From positions 1 to 56,271 of the forward strand of contig JAPYUP010000007.1 in NCBI GenBank assembly GCA_029940695.1: 56,271 nt of DNA, given 5' to 3'. The stretch's first letter is position 1. Each line of letters opens with the position of its first letter. The position numbers and the translations under genes are program-made. The notes under the pieces were generated by a model. That model was not told the origin of the DNA. It saw only the letters and a list, made by a program, of their open reading frames with translations, and did not search any database. Below, piece after piece: positions 39,312 through 48,349 of this stretch. This DNA comes from Candidatus Thalassarchaeaceae archaeon. GTDB lineage: Archaea; Thermoplasmatota; Poseidoniia; Poseidoniales; Thalassarchaeaceae.

Positions 39312-40187
39312 TCAGACGGGCGCCGGCTCTGCGAGGCCCGCTGCAATGAGGGTCTCTGCGATGAGCGAGGGACATGATTCAATGTCGCCCTCCGTCAGAG
39401 TCATCTCGGTGCCATCGGCAGTAATGATGGGGTCGGAGACGTCCTTGAGAATCCGAATTCTGAGGAGGCTCTCACTAGGAATCTCCGGGACCTCTGAGTT
39501 GCTCTTCGACTCAGCCTGTGAGGCTGCGTGCTCGGGGAACGCATCCAACTCCCTGATGCGATCTTCCTCGTCATACTCCGGCTCGTCCCAGGCCCCGTCT
39601 TCCTTGCTAGGTGCCCGCCTTGGCCGTGCGATATTGTCTGCTGGGGCTTCTTCGGAGAACTCGGTAAGTGGCTTGTGCCCCCCTGGCGAGGGAGGATCCT
39701 GCCCGACTTCCTCAGTGGAGCCGAGGAGAGCGCCCCACGAGACCTCGTGCTTGTACTTCTCGACCAGATGGCCGATGCCGGTGTGGAATGCTCGCTCCGA
39801 GGGATCGTGCCTGTCCCACTCCAGTCTCTGGAAGCCAGTGGAGGGAATGGCATCGCCCTGAGGGGATCTCATGAGGTTGGAGAGGACGGCATGCTGGGTG
39901 AACGCGTTGAGGCGCAGTCTGGTCAGGTCGGTCACGCAGGTCCTGACGACGCCCAGCCTGCGCGACTGCAGCTGCGCCTTGGCGGTCATCCCCTCCTCGC
40001 GAACGGTCTCCGCCAACTCGACTTCAAGGTGCTGGAGGAGCTGGCCGACGCAGGTCCAGAAGTCTGACATTGGCAAGTCGACTGGAACCGTCTGGCCCTT
40101 CTGCTTCCTAGTCATCTCGAACAGGGATTTCTCGACAGTGACCAACTGGTTCTTGGAAAGCCTAGGAGCGTTTGAGGCATCGTCCAT
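39312..40187 (-). CDS. Probable archaeal GINS subunit (Gins51-like)
   Basis: N-terminal helical domain, acidic linker, C-terminal B-domain-like LLRIRILKDVSDPIITADGTEMTLTEGDIESCPSLIAETLIAAGLAEP. Confidence 0.7.
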   Translation of the reverse strand: MDDASNAPRLSKNQLVTVEKSLFEMTRKQKGQTVPVDLPMSDFWTCVGQLLQHLEVELAETVREEGMTAKAQLQSRRLGVVRTCVTDLTRLRLNAFTQHAVLSNLMRSPQGDAIPSTGFQRLEWDRHDPSERAFHTGIGHLVEKYKHEVSWGALLGSTEEVGQDPPSPGGHKPLTEFSEEAPADNIARPRRAPSKEDGAWDEPEYDEEDRIRELDAFPEHAASQAESKSNSEVPEIPSESLLRIRILKDVSDPIITADGTEMTLTEGDIESCPSLIAETLIAAGLAEPAPV

Positions 40188-40295
40188 GGAAGTGACCTGC
40201 CGCGCACACCACGGAGGCGATACATCAACAATTCCTCATCAGACCCGTCGGGAAGCATGCGCGAGAATCAAAGGCATGACTCCTCTCGTTGTACT

Positions 40296-40380
40296 GCAGG
40301 TGTACCCGAGTGGTCAAAGGGGTCGGGCTCAAGATCCGATGCATAGTGCTTCGCAGGTTCAAATCCTGCCACCTGCACCA
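40296..40380 (+). tRNA. tRNA-Leu (anticodon CAA) with long variable arm and encoded CCA
   Basis: Acceptor GCAGGTG/CACCTGC, anticodon arm TCGGG-CTCAAGA-TCCGA, T-arm GCAGGTTCAAATCCTGC. Confidence 0.93.
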
Positions 40381-40391
40381 CTATTGAACTC

Positions 40392-41117
40392 TCAAGCCCG
40401 CTCAAGCAGGGCCTTCAGTAACTCTATCGAGCCTTCCTTGCCACTGGATTCGGTAACGCAATCCGCTGCCTCGATGACGTTCGGGTAGGCGTCGTTGACG
40501 GCGACGGAAAATCCAACCAGATTGAACATGGCAATGTCATTTGGAGCATCACCGCAAGCGATTACGCGCGTCGGGTCGACGCCTCGTTGTTCCAGTGCCA
40601 ACCGCAACCCGCTCCCCTTGTCCAGTCCGGGCTTTACTATGTGGACGGCGAACCCAGTCGGAATCACCTCTAGGTCGCCCCACTCACTGTCAGACAATAT
40701 ATCCCTAATCTGGTTATAGGACTGGGCCTCCTTCAGGCACCACTCAGTCTCGCGCCAGCGATTCGACTCGATGCCTCGTGGATCCAGCCCCTCGATCTGC
40801 GTTGCTAGCCACTGCGCCGCTTCCTTGCAACGAGTCCCGTCTGCCAAAGCCAGAATCTCATGGCCCTCGTCGCTGTCCCAGACCATCCCGCCGTTCTCGG
40901 CCACGATGAAGCCAGAGACGCCCAAGGACTGTTTGATGGGGGTGACGTTTGGAAGCGTCCGTCCCGACGCGAGGGAGACAGTCATCACTTCGGAGTCGAC
41001 TCTTCGAATGAGCGCAACCAGTTCGGGGTGGTAGCCCTCGATATCGAGCAGTGTGCCATCGACGTCGAAGACGATCATGTCCCAGTCGCTTCCCTGTGGC
41101 AGCTCGACCATGGGCAA
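40392..41117 (-). CDS. HAD-superfamily phosphatase, archaeal phosphoglycolate phosphatase-like
   Basis: MIVFDVDGTLLDIEGYHPE, SGRTLPNVTPIKQSLG, ACGDAPNDIAMFNLVGFSVAV. Confidence 0.85.
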   Translation of the reverse strand: MPMVELPQGSDWDMIVFDVDGTLLDIEGYHPELVALIRRVDSEVMTVSLASGRTLPNVTPIKQSLGVSGFIVAENGGMVWDSDEGHEILALADGTRCKEAAQWLATQIEGLDPRGIESNRWRETEWCLKEAQSYNQIRDILSDSEWGDLEVIPTGFAVHIVKPGLDKGSGLRLALEQRGVDPTRVIACGDAPNDIAMFNLVGFSVAVNDAYPNVIEAADCVTESSGKEGSIELLKALLERA

Positions 41118-41135
41118 TCGGAAGGACTTGGATTG

Positions 41136-43919
41136 ATGATTCCACCGGCTACTGATATCATCATGTTCAAGCGGGACCTAACGATGGGGGACTTGATGTC
41201 AGAGGAATCTGAGGAGTACCTCATTCTGGGCGACGAGGAGTCCGAATCACCCTCAGATGTGGAGGAACAGCCTTCCAAGACCCCATCCTTCCCCAAGCTT
41301 GGCTCCCTCAGACTCCCTCGAAGGTCGCGCTTGACATCGGGGGCCACGAGCGAGCCCGCAGACGAGCCACTGCCAGAGGCAACACGCGAGATTCCTGACA
41401 TCGGACTGTCGTTGGATGGTGTGCACCAGTTCGACTGGGGAATCCAGGGAATGGATTGTCCGGACTGTGCGATGAAGGCGACCCGGGCCGTCAACCGGCT
41501 TCCGGGAGTCGAGTCGTGCAGAATCTCTGTCGCAGACGGAACCGTGGAAATCTCCCAAAACATAGCCAGAGGGAGCGTGTCAAGGGCCTCGTCGGTCTTG
41601 GGGAGCCTAGGACACGCCCCCGACATCGACTGGCTCCACGTCGTAGGGGCCGACCCAGAGCGACTGGCCTCCGAACAAGGAATCAGCATGAAACTGCTCA
41701 GAGAGTGGATTCTGGACGCTCCCGGCGTCCTGGACGTGCGACTCAACAAGGGAATGGTGGAGGTCCAGCGTCTGTGGCTGCGCAACACTGAGCTCAGGGA
41801 GGCGTCCGAGAAGAAACTCGCTGGGATCCTCGGGCCCGGATTCAGGATGGCACCATATCGCGGGGCTAGGTTCCGCCAAGACCAGATTCAGCTGCTCTCG
41901 GCAGCGCTGACGATACCACTCATTATCATCGTAGTAGCAATCGAGGCGGCCGACAGCATTCCCTCGATAGTCGCATCTCTGGTTGCGCTGGTTGGAATAG
42001 CCTTCACTGGACTGCCTATGTTCCAAGCGGCCTTGGCCAGCCTGCAAAACCGCATTGTTGGATTCCAAGTCCTGACCACACTTGCTGTCGTAGGGGCAAT
42101 GGCCTTGGGGGAGTGGGCCGAGGCCCTGATGGTCGTGGCGCTCGTCGCCTTCGCCTCGCACTTGGAGAACAGAGCGCTAATCCGGGCCAGGGAATCGATG
42201 CAAGGGGGCTTGGACCGACTTCCGAGAACCGCCCGCATCCATGTCCCCGAATCACCTGCCAAAAGTGGCGAACGGGCCTTGAAGGTGATTCAGCCGGGGA
42301 CCACGCTGGCACCTACGCACTGCCACGCTGACGACCTCGTTCCGGTCGAGGCGCTCGAGCTCGGCGAGCTCGTCGAGGTCCGATCCGGAGAGACAGTCCC
42401 CGTCGATGGAACCATTGTAGAGGGTACCGGCGCAATCGACCGCGCCCCGCTCACTGGGGAACCCATCCCCATCCCAGTGAAGGAGGGGGATTCGGTCGAA
42501 GCGGGCTTGGTTCTGGTTCGTGGCCCCCTAGTAATCAGGTCAGAAGCGAGCGGGGACGATACCCGCCTGTCGAGTCTGATCGACCTAGTCAGGCACTACA
42601 AGGACCAGCCGACGAGGACCCAGAGTGTCATTGAGAGGTTCACGATTTTCTGGACTCCCCTCGTTGTCTTCGCTGCCCCTGCGATCGGCTTCCTGTTCAC
42701 TGACTCAATCGAGCAGGCGATTCTGACAACTCTGCTGTTATGGGTCGTTTCGTGCCCCTGCTCCCTGCTTCTCGCCTCCCCGGTTCCCCATGCGGCCGCC
42801 CTGACCTCGGCATCGTCCTTCGGTCTTATCGCCAGGGGAGGGGACATACTGGAGGCTGCCGCGGAGATCGAACTGGCGATGCTGGACAAGACTGGAACGC
42901 TGACCAGCGGCCGCCCCCGACTCTCCGGAGTCACCCTAGCCAGCGGGAAGGATGAGGACCGCGCCCTGCGCATAGCCGCCGGTCTCGAGCTCCGCTCCAA
43001 CCACCCCTATGCTAGGACGATCCTCCAAGCCGCCGGCCAGCGCACTCTGAAACCTATGAGTGTGTCTGGTATCACCGACGGTGATGCGGGCGTGTCAGGA
43101 CGACTGAGGGGCAAGCCCGTGATGCTGGGGCGCGCTGACTGGCTGAAGTCCGAAGGCATCGAGATGCCATCCGTGATTGAAGCCGCACTCGCATCGTCTC
43201 GCGAGGCCGGGAGCGGCGCGAGCGTCCTAGCGGTTGACGGAACCGCTATCGCAACGTTCGGCTTCTCCCACGACGACGCCCGAGAGGGCGTGCTGGAGGC
43301 GGTGCAGGCGTTCAAGTCACAGGGCGTGAAGGTCGAGATTCTCAGCGGCGACGAGCAGGCCAGCGTCGAGGCCTTCGCGAAGCTCATAGGAATCGACCCA
43401 TCGATATGCAGGGGTGGAGTGGATCCCGAGGGCAAGGCCGAGTACGTTTCCGAGCGCTCCTTGAGAGTTCGCACCCTGATGGCCGGTGACGGCTTCAACG
43501 ACGCGGGGGCCCTGGCCGCAGCCGACATCGGCGTCGCGGTCGGTAGCGGAGAGCAGGTCAACCTCGACGCCGCCGACGTGCTGATTCCCGGACAGGATCC
43601 ACGAACGCTCCCTCGCTTAGTCACTTTGGCCAAGCGAACTCGTCGCGTGGTGTACGCGAACATCGCAATCTCCATCATCGTCACCGCAGCCCTAGTGTCT
43701 GCCGTACTGCTGGGCTTCGAGATAAATCTCGCCGCCGGCATCGCTCTCCACGAGGCCAGCGCCATTCTCATCATCCTCAATGGAATGTGGGTTTCCGGCT
43801 CGGGCGTGCAGAGGCTGTCCTCGCTCGTCGACCTCGCTCGTGACTTAGTGGCCGACCTTGCTGAGATCGTGGCCCTGCTGATGGGCAAGGGACCGGGCGA
43901 CACATCGGCGACCGCTTGA
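41136..43919 (+). CDS. Heavy-metal-translocating P1B-type ATPase
   Basis: HMA motif GMDCPDCAMKATRAV, TM CPC motif VVSCPCSLLLASPVPHA, LDKTGTLTSGRP, GDGFNDAGALAAADIGVAV. Starts in frame at 41136 or 41163. Confidence 0.92.
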   Translation: MIPPATDIIMFKRDLTMGDLMSEESEEYLILGDEESESPSDVEEQPSKTPSFPKLGSLRLPRRSRLTSGATSEPADEPLPEATREIPDIGLSLDGVHQFDWGIQGMDCPDCAMKATRAVNRLPGVESCRISVADGTVEISQNIARGSVSRASSVLGSLGHAPDIDWLHVVGADPERLASEQGISMKLLREWILDAPGVLDVRLNKGMVEVQRLWLRNTELREASEKKLAGILGPGFRMAPYRGARFRQDQIQLLSAALTIPLIIIVVAIEAADSIPSIVASLVALVGIAFTGLPMFQAALASLQNRIVGFQVLTTLAVVGAMALGEWAEALMVVALVAFASHLENRALIRARESMQGGLDRLPRTARIHVPESPAKSGERALKVIQPGTTLAPTHCHADDLVPVEALELGELVEVRSGETVPVDGTIVEGTGAIDRAPLTGEPIPIPVKEGDSVEAGLVLVRGPLVIRSEASGDDTRLSSLIDLVRHYKDQPTRTQSVIERFTIFWTPLVVFAAPAIGFLFTDSIEQAILTTLLLWVVSCPCSLLLASPVPHAAALTSASSFGLIARGGDILEAAAEIELAMLDKTGTLTSGRPRLSGVTLASGKDEDRALRIAAGLELRSNHPYARTILQAAGQRTLKPMSVSGITDGDAGVSGRLRGKPVMLGRADWLKSEGIEMPSVIEAALASSREAGSGASVLAVDGTAIATFGFSHDDAREGVLEAVQAFKSQGVKVEILSGDEQASVEAFAKLIGIDPSICRGGVDPEGKAEYVSERSLRVRTLMAGDGFNDAGALAAADIGVAVGSGEQVNLDAADVLIPGQDPRTLPRLVTLAKRTRRVVYANIAISIIVTAALVSAVLLGFEINLAAGIALHEASAILIILNGMWVSGSGVQRLSSLVDLARDLVADLAEIVALLMGKGPGDTSATA

Positions 43920-43923
43920 TTAA

Positions 43924-44337
43924 GTGGACGCAGTTGGACCCGACGTGGCACTGCCTCCCGAAGTCGAGTCTAGGTTCGCTCCCCCATTGGCGGAATGCCC
44001 CAACTGCGACCACATGCTGCCACAGGGCTGGGGGGAGGTGGAGTGCGAGATTTGCGGTGCTGTGTGTCGAGTGACCCACGAACCAACGATAGAGGCGCTC
44101 AATGCTGAGTCGATACAGTGCCCGCACTGCACCACTGTGGTCGTAGCGGGCACTGACAAGAGGCCGGTGGAGCTGACCTGCGTCTCGTGCTCGGGGATCT
44201 TCGTAATCACGAGAAAGATCGTCAAGGTCGAGATCGAGTGCCCGAACTGCCAGAGCCGGCTCAGGATTCGCCCGCGCCCGGGCAAGCGCGAGCTGAGTTG
44301 CCCCTCTTGCGCCAATTCCTTCAACGTCACTTTCTAG
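43924..44337 (+). CDS. Multi-zinc-ribbon protein (three CxxC...CxxC pairs)
   Basis: CPNC...CEIC, CPHC...CVSC, CPNC...CPSC; GTG start 4 bp after the P-type ATPase stop. Confidence 0.8.
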   Translation: MDAVGPDVALPPEVESRFAPPLAECPNCDHMLPQGWGEVECEICGAVCRVTHEPTIEALNAESIQCPHCTTVVVAGTDKRPVELTCVSCSGIFVITRKIVKVEIECPNCQSRLRIRPRPGKRELSCPSCANSFNVTF

Positions 44338-44359
44338 ACGCTCGCCAGTCTGGAATGCG

Positions 44360-44545
44360 TCAATCCTTGACCATCGCCTGGAAGAGGCGGCGAGCGGGCT
44401 CTTTCCGAGCCCATTCTGATTCACAGGATACTCCACCCTGCAGCTTCCACCCCTCCTCTATGTAGGCCAATACTTGCTCTCTCAGTCTATTCGGACCGCG
44501 GGCGCGGAGAATGATGTAATCCATGAATCCGGAAGGGGGTTTCAC
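44360..44545 (-). CDS. Small DUF1737-like protein
   Basis: MDYIILRARGPNRLREQVLAYIEEGWKLQGGVSCES...LFQAMVKD resembles the DUF1737 core (EGWxxxGGxS...FQAMVK). Confidence 0.6.
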   Translation of the reverse strand: MKPPSGFMDYIILRARGPNRLREQVLAYIEEGWKLQGGVSCESEWARKEPARRLFQAMVKD

Positions 44546-44675
44546 CCTTGAACAGTGCGCTAGACTCTCGTGAGTCTAGGCCTACGCAACATGGGCCGCG
44601 CAGTCCCTTGTGACCGCTTCTCTCAGAATACATGGAGGAGGATTCCGACGAGGTCTCCGACGACTTCGACGATTT

Positions 44676-46148
44676 CTAATAGTTCCCTCGAGCCGACGCT
44701 CCCCCGCGTGCCATGGCTCCTGCAACGAGGGACAGCAATACTAGTGAGAGGGACCAACCCGGCAGCCCTTGGTCCGCCATGACCACCTCTAGGAACACCA
44801 CAGAACGATCGGTCTCGGAGAGCAGACGCTCTGGCGTCCCGTCAATCAGAAGAGGTGAGAAGCGCCCCTCTAACTCGACGGAGATGTTCCCGGTGTACAG
44901 CGGTCGGACGGTGAACTCGAGCGTGGTCGAGTTGTTGGCGCCCAGCTCGGCTACCTCCACAAAATCCGGCGATGCCTTGAACCCGTTCCCCTCCAGCCAG
45001 AAGGTCCCGTTGAAGAGCGGTCCGAAGCCGGTATTGTTCAGTTCGAGGGAGAGGGTGAAGGACTCGCGCTCGAAGACCTCGGCGGGATGGCTGCTGCCAT
45101 CGAGCACGGGATGGGCACCGAACAGGGGGTAGTTGCCCATCATGTACAACGAGCCGATGAAGGCGGCAGTGAGCCGGGACTGCTTCTCCTCCACCGAGAT
45201 CACCCCCCACTGCTCGTTGTCCACCTCGATGGTCACCGAGGGCATCCCGAGCGAGTAGCCGTAGTCGAGTGAGGTCCCCTTGGCGATGTACAGCTCGGTC
45301 GCTGCCGGCCCGGCCCTGAGTCCGGTAAGCTCAGTCAGCTCCTGCTCCATGCGCGTGTACATCTCGACGTCCGGCGTGGGTGACTCTGTGTATCCCCAAG
45401 GCGTCAGGAACCAGAGCGTGCCGGTATGCATCGAGATGTAGAGGCGGAAGTCGTTCGACTCGAACACCTCCACGTTCGCAGCCACCTCGGGCTCGCTCGC
45501 AGGCCCGCTGCCGGCACCGTCCCATTCGAAGGGGTAGTTGCGGTTGAGGTCGACCCCGTTGGAGTTGGCCCGCGTGTCGCGGGTGTTACCGTCGACATTG
45601 ACCATCGGGAAGATGAAGATGTCGTGGCTGTCGACGAATTCCTTGACCCAGTCGTCGTTTTCGTACTCGGTCACCAAGTAGTCGAGTAGGAGCATCGCCA
45701 CCTCCATCCCGAGCTGTTCGTTGCCGTGGTGCCCCCCGTCGATGAGAATCTGTGGTTTGGGTGTCGGATCAGAGAGGTTGGTGACTTCCGCCAGTAGCAG
45801 CTTGCCATAGTCGTTGAACGGATCCAGCTCACCGTCGACGCTGCGTCCAATCGTTGACAGGCGCATGATTTTCGAGTGGTCCTGCTGCAGCGCCTCCATG
45901 TGCTCGCGCAGGTCCCAGTAGTGGTAGTACACCTGATCGTAAATCTCGTCGCGGATGTCTTGGCGCAGCCATTCGCTCGCCCGCTCGAAAACCTCCGGCC
46001 CCCACTCGGCCTCGGATCCTCCTTCGGCTCGGTCTCGTCCGTCGATGCCGTCTGCCTCAACTGGCCCCTGTGCTACGCTGGAATCGAAACAACCGGTCAG
46101 TGGGGTCAGCAACAGGAAAATAGCAATCAGAAGGTGCTTGTGTTTCAC
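44676..46148 (-). CDS. M14-family zinc carboxypeptidase lipoprotein with C-terminal PGW-type TM signal
   Basis: Lipobox LTGC; GGHHGNEQ (HxxE), GVDLNRNYPFEW, LYISMHTGTLWFLTPWG, SVTIEVDNEQWG; C-terminus GLPGWSLSLVLLSLVAGAMARGG. Confidence 0.88.
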   Translation of the reverse strand: MKHKHLLIAIFLLLTPLTGCFDSSVAQGPVEADGIDGRDRAEGGSEAEWGPEVFERASEWLRQDIRDEIYDQVYYHYWDLREHMEALQQDHSKIMRLSTIGRSVDGELDPFNDYGKLLLAEVTNLSDPTPKPQILIDGGHHGNEQLGMEVAMLLLDYLVTEYENDDWVKEFVDSHDIFIFPMVNVDGNTRDTRANSNGVDLNRNYPFEWDGAGSGPASEPEVAANVEVFESNDFRLYISMHTGTLWFLTPWGYTESPTPDVEMYTRMEQELTELTGLRAGPAATELYIAKGTSLDYGYSLGMPSVTIEVDNEQWGVISVEEKQSRLTAAFIGSLYMMGNYPLFGAHPVLDGSSHPAEVFERESFTLSLELNNTGFGPLFNGTFWLEGNGFKASPDFVEVAELGANNSTTLEFTVRPLYTGNISVELEGRFSPLLIDGTPERLLSETDRSVVFLEVVMADQGLPGWSLSLVLLSLVAGAMARGGASARGNY

Positions 46149-46305
46149 GAAAACGCCTGTTTATCTGACCGTATTAAGTTTCAGATGACATCGGGTTCAC
46201 ACCGATTCGCGGCTTCCGATAGTCCTTCGAAACCGCATTTATAGACTGATTAGGACCCTCCGCTCTCAAATACCCCGAAACGCGCGTAGGCTTGGGGATG
46301 GGCAC

Positions 46306-47400
46306 TTGAGTGAGAGCAAGTCGCCGGACGAGGACGATGCCGGAGGTATCGACGAGCTCGATGCCATCCGCGCCCAGCACGCCCTCTCCTCCTCACCGAT
46401 GAGTTCCGTAGCGAGGGCTAGGGAACACCTAGACGAGGAATCCAACCTCAGATCCAGCATCCGGAGGGAGCGCAGGATGCGCATTGCGGAGATGACTGAG
46501 CGAGTCTCGGGGATGCACGGCGCAATGAGAAAGGCCAACGAAATCCTGTTCGAGGAGCAGCTCCAGCAGATCGAAGCCGATCTCAGGGACGAGCTCGAGG
46601 ACGAGTTGGAGAGGCTGGAGAGGGAGGCGCTTGAACGCGAGGAGCGCCTGCTACGTGAGGAGATGCTCCACAGGCTGCGACGCGAGGAGAACCGACTCCG
46701 GGAACAGCTCGATCTGGAGAGGGATCGCAGGGTAGAGGCCCACACCACCAAGGTGCGCGACCGGCTCCGAGAGGAGATGGAGGTCGAGTTCTCTAGGAGG
46801 AGGGCATTCCTCGAGGAGCGCTTGGAGCTCGAAGCCTCACAGAGTATCGGGCGTATGGAGCGAAGAGTCCAGATGGACATGCGAGAGGCAATGGAGTCCC
46901 AGGTCCACAGGAAGTTGGAGTCTCATCGCCTAGATCAAGAGATTCAGATGCGCAACAGCATCGCCAAGAAGCGCAGGAAGCACGAGTCCAAACTCGAGAA
47001 GCAGCTCGAGAGCGAGCGCGAGTCACTCGAGAAAGAGATGACGTCAGACGTCGATGTGAGGACCAAGGCGCTGGAGGAGGAGGCCGAGCGGGCAGCACTG
47101 GGAGAACTCGATCGTAGGTTCCGTGCAGAGCGCGAGACAATGGAAGCAGCCCTAGCGCTACGACGACAGGAGCTCGCTCTGGAGCGCGAGGTCGAGATGG
47201 AGCAGCGAGTCGCCGACTTCGTCAAGCAGAGGGAGTCAGAGATGATGTCCAACCTCGAGATACAGCTCTCCAAGCGCTCAGACCTGTCGAAGAAGGAGGT
47301 CGGGGAGATGCTCAAGACCATGGAGTCTGATATCAGGGTCAAGATGGAGGCAGTCCTTCTGGACGCCCGCCAGAGCGTGATGGAGAAATCCAACATATAG
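46306..47400 (+). CDS. Long coiled-coil protein (Glu/Arg-rich)
   Basis: Almost continuous E/R/L heptad-like sequence over ~300 aa; no catalytic domain. Confidence 0.8.
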   Translation: MSESKSPDEDDAGGIDELDAIRAQHALSSSPMSSVARAREHLDEESNLRSSIRRERRMRIAEMTERVSGMHGAMRKANEILFEEQLQQIEADLRDELEDELERLEREALEREERLLREEMLHRLRREENRLREQLDLERDRRVEAHTTKVRDRLREEMEVEFSRRRAFLEERLELEASQSIGRMERRVQMDMREAMESQVHRKLESHRLDQEIQMRNSIAKKRRKHESKLEKQLESERESLEKEMTSDVDVRTKALEEEAERAALGELDRRFRAERETMEAALALRRQELALEREVEMEQRVADFVKQRESEMMSNLEIQLSKRSDLSKKEVGEMLKTMESDIRVKMEAVLLDARQSVMEKSNI

Positions 47401-47406
47401 GCTAGC

Positions 47407-48309
47407 CTATGCTCCGTCAATTGTTCGAATCCTAGCATCGGCCTCTCTTGCGAAGGCCCAGTACGATTCGCTGGCAGGATTAGATTTGGTTGGCTTCTGC
47501 GCGATGACGATGGGAGCTCCCTCCAACGGGGACTCGGCGATTGCCACCGAGCGTGGGATTTGAGTCTCGAGCACCTTGTCCCCGAAGTGCTTGCGCGCCT
47601 GCTCGGTCACCGTCTCGCACAGCTTGCTCCTGGCCTGAACCATCGTCAGGAGGATTCCGAAGAGTCTCAGTTCAGGGTTCACCGATTTCTGGACTTCCCT
47701 GATGGCCGTCATCAGCTGTCCCATGCCCTCTAGGGCGTAGAACTCGGCCTGAATCGGTATCAGGACCCACTCGGCTGCGGCAAGAGCGTTGATTGTCAGC
47801 AGCCCCAATGACGCCGGCGTGTCGATGATGATGACATCAAAGGCCCCCATAGCCTCCTGCAAGGCGAGCTTGAGCCGGTTCTCCCTGCCAACCCTGGTTG
47901 CTAGGTCGACCTCTATGCCGGACAGGTCTAGGTCAGCGGGCAGGATCCAGAGGTTCCGGATGGCGATGTGCTTTGGAGGGCCGCGCTTCCTGTCTGGGTT
48001 ATGGCTCTTCCAGGCCGCGCGCATCGATCTCGTGAGAACCCCGGGCCCCAATGTGCAGTCCTCCAGTCTGAGCGCGGAGTCGCCCACGCCTCTGGCAAAA
48101 AGCTCGTTCATGGTGGGCCCCACGTTGCGTTTGTCGACCCCGAACGTCGTGGCTACGTTCCCCTTCGGGTCCATGTCGACCAGCAGCACCTTCCTGCGAC
48201 GGATGCCGTACTCGTTACTCCCCATCGCTAGGGCGGAGGCGAGGTTGACCGCGGTCGTGGTCCGCGAGCACCCGCCCTTGTGGTTGACGCAGGCTATGAC
48301 TATGGTCAC
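47407..48309 (-). CDS. ParA-family ATPase homologue with substituted Walker A
   Basis: VNHKGGCSRTTTAVNLASAL, DMDPKGNVATTFGVDK, IIDTPASLGLLTINALAAAEWVLIPIQAEFYALEGM. Confidence 0.9.
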   Translation of the reverse strand: MTIVIACVNHKGGCSRTTTAVNLASALAMGSNEYGIRRRKVLLVDMDPKGNVATTFGVDKRNVGPTMNELFARGVGDSALRLEDCTLGPGVLTRSMRAAWKSHNPDRKRGPPKHIAIRNLWILPADLDLSGIEVDLATRVGRENRLKLALQEAMGAFDVIIIDTPASLGLLTINALAAAEWVLIPIQAEFYALEGMGQLMTAIREVQKSVNPELRLFGILLTMVQARSKLCETVTEQARKHFGDKVLETQIPRSVAIAESPLEGAPIVIAQKPTKSNPASESYWAFAREADARIRTIDGA

Positions 48310-48349
48310 GTTGTTGAATTCGCAGTGCGGTTAATTGGGATTGTCCAGG

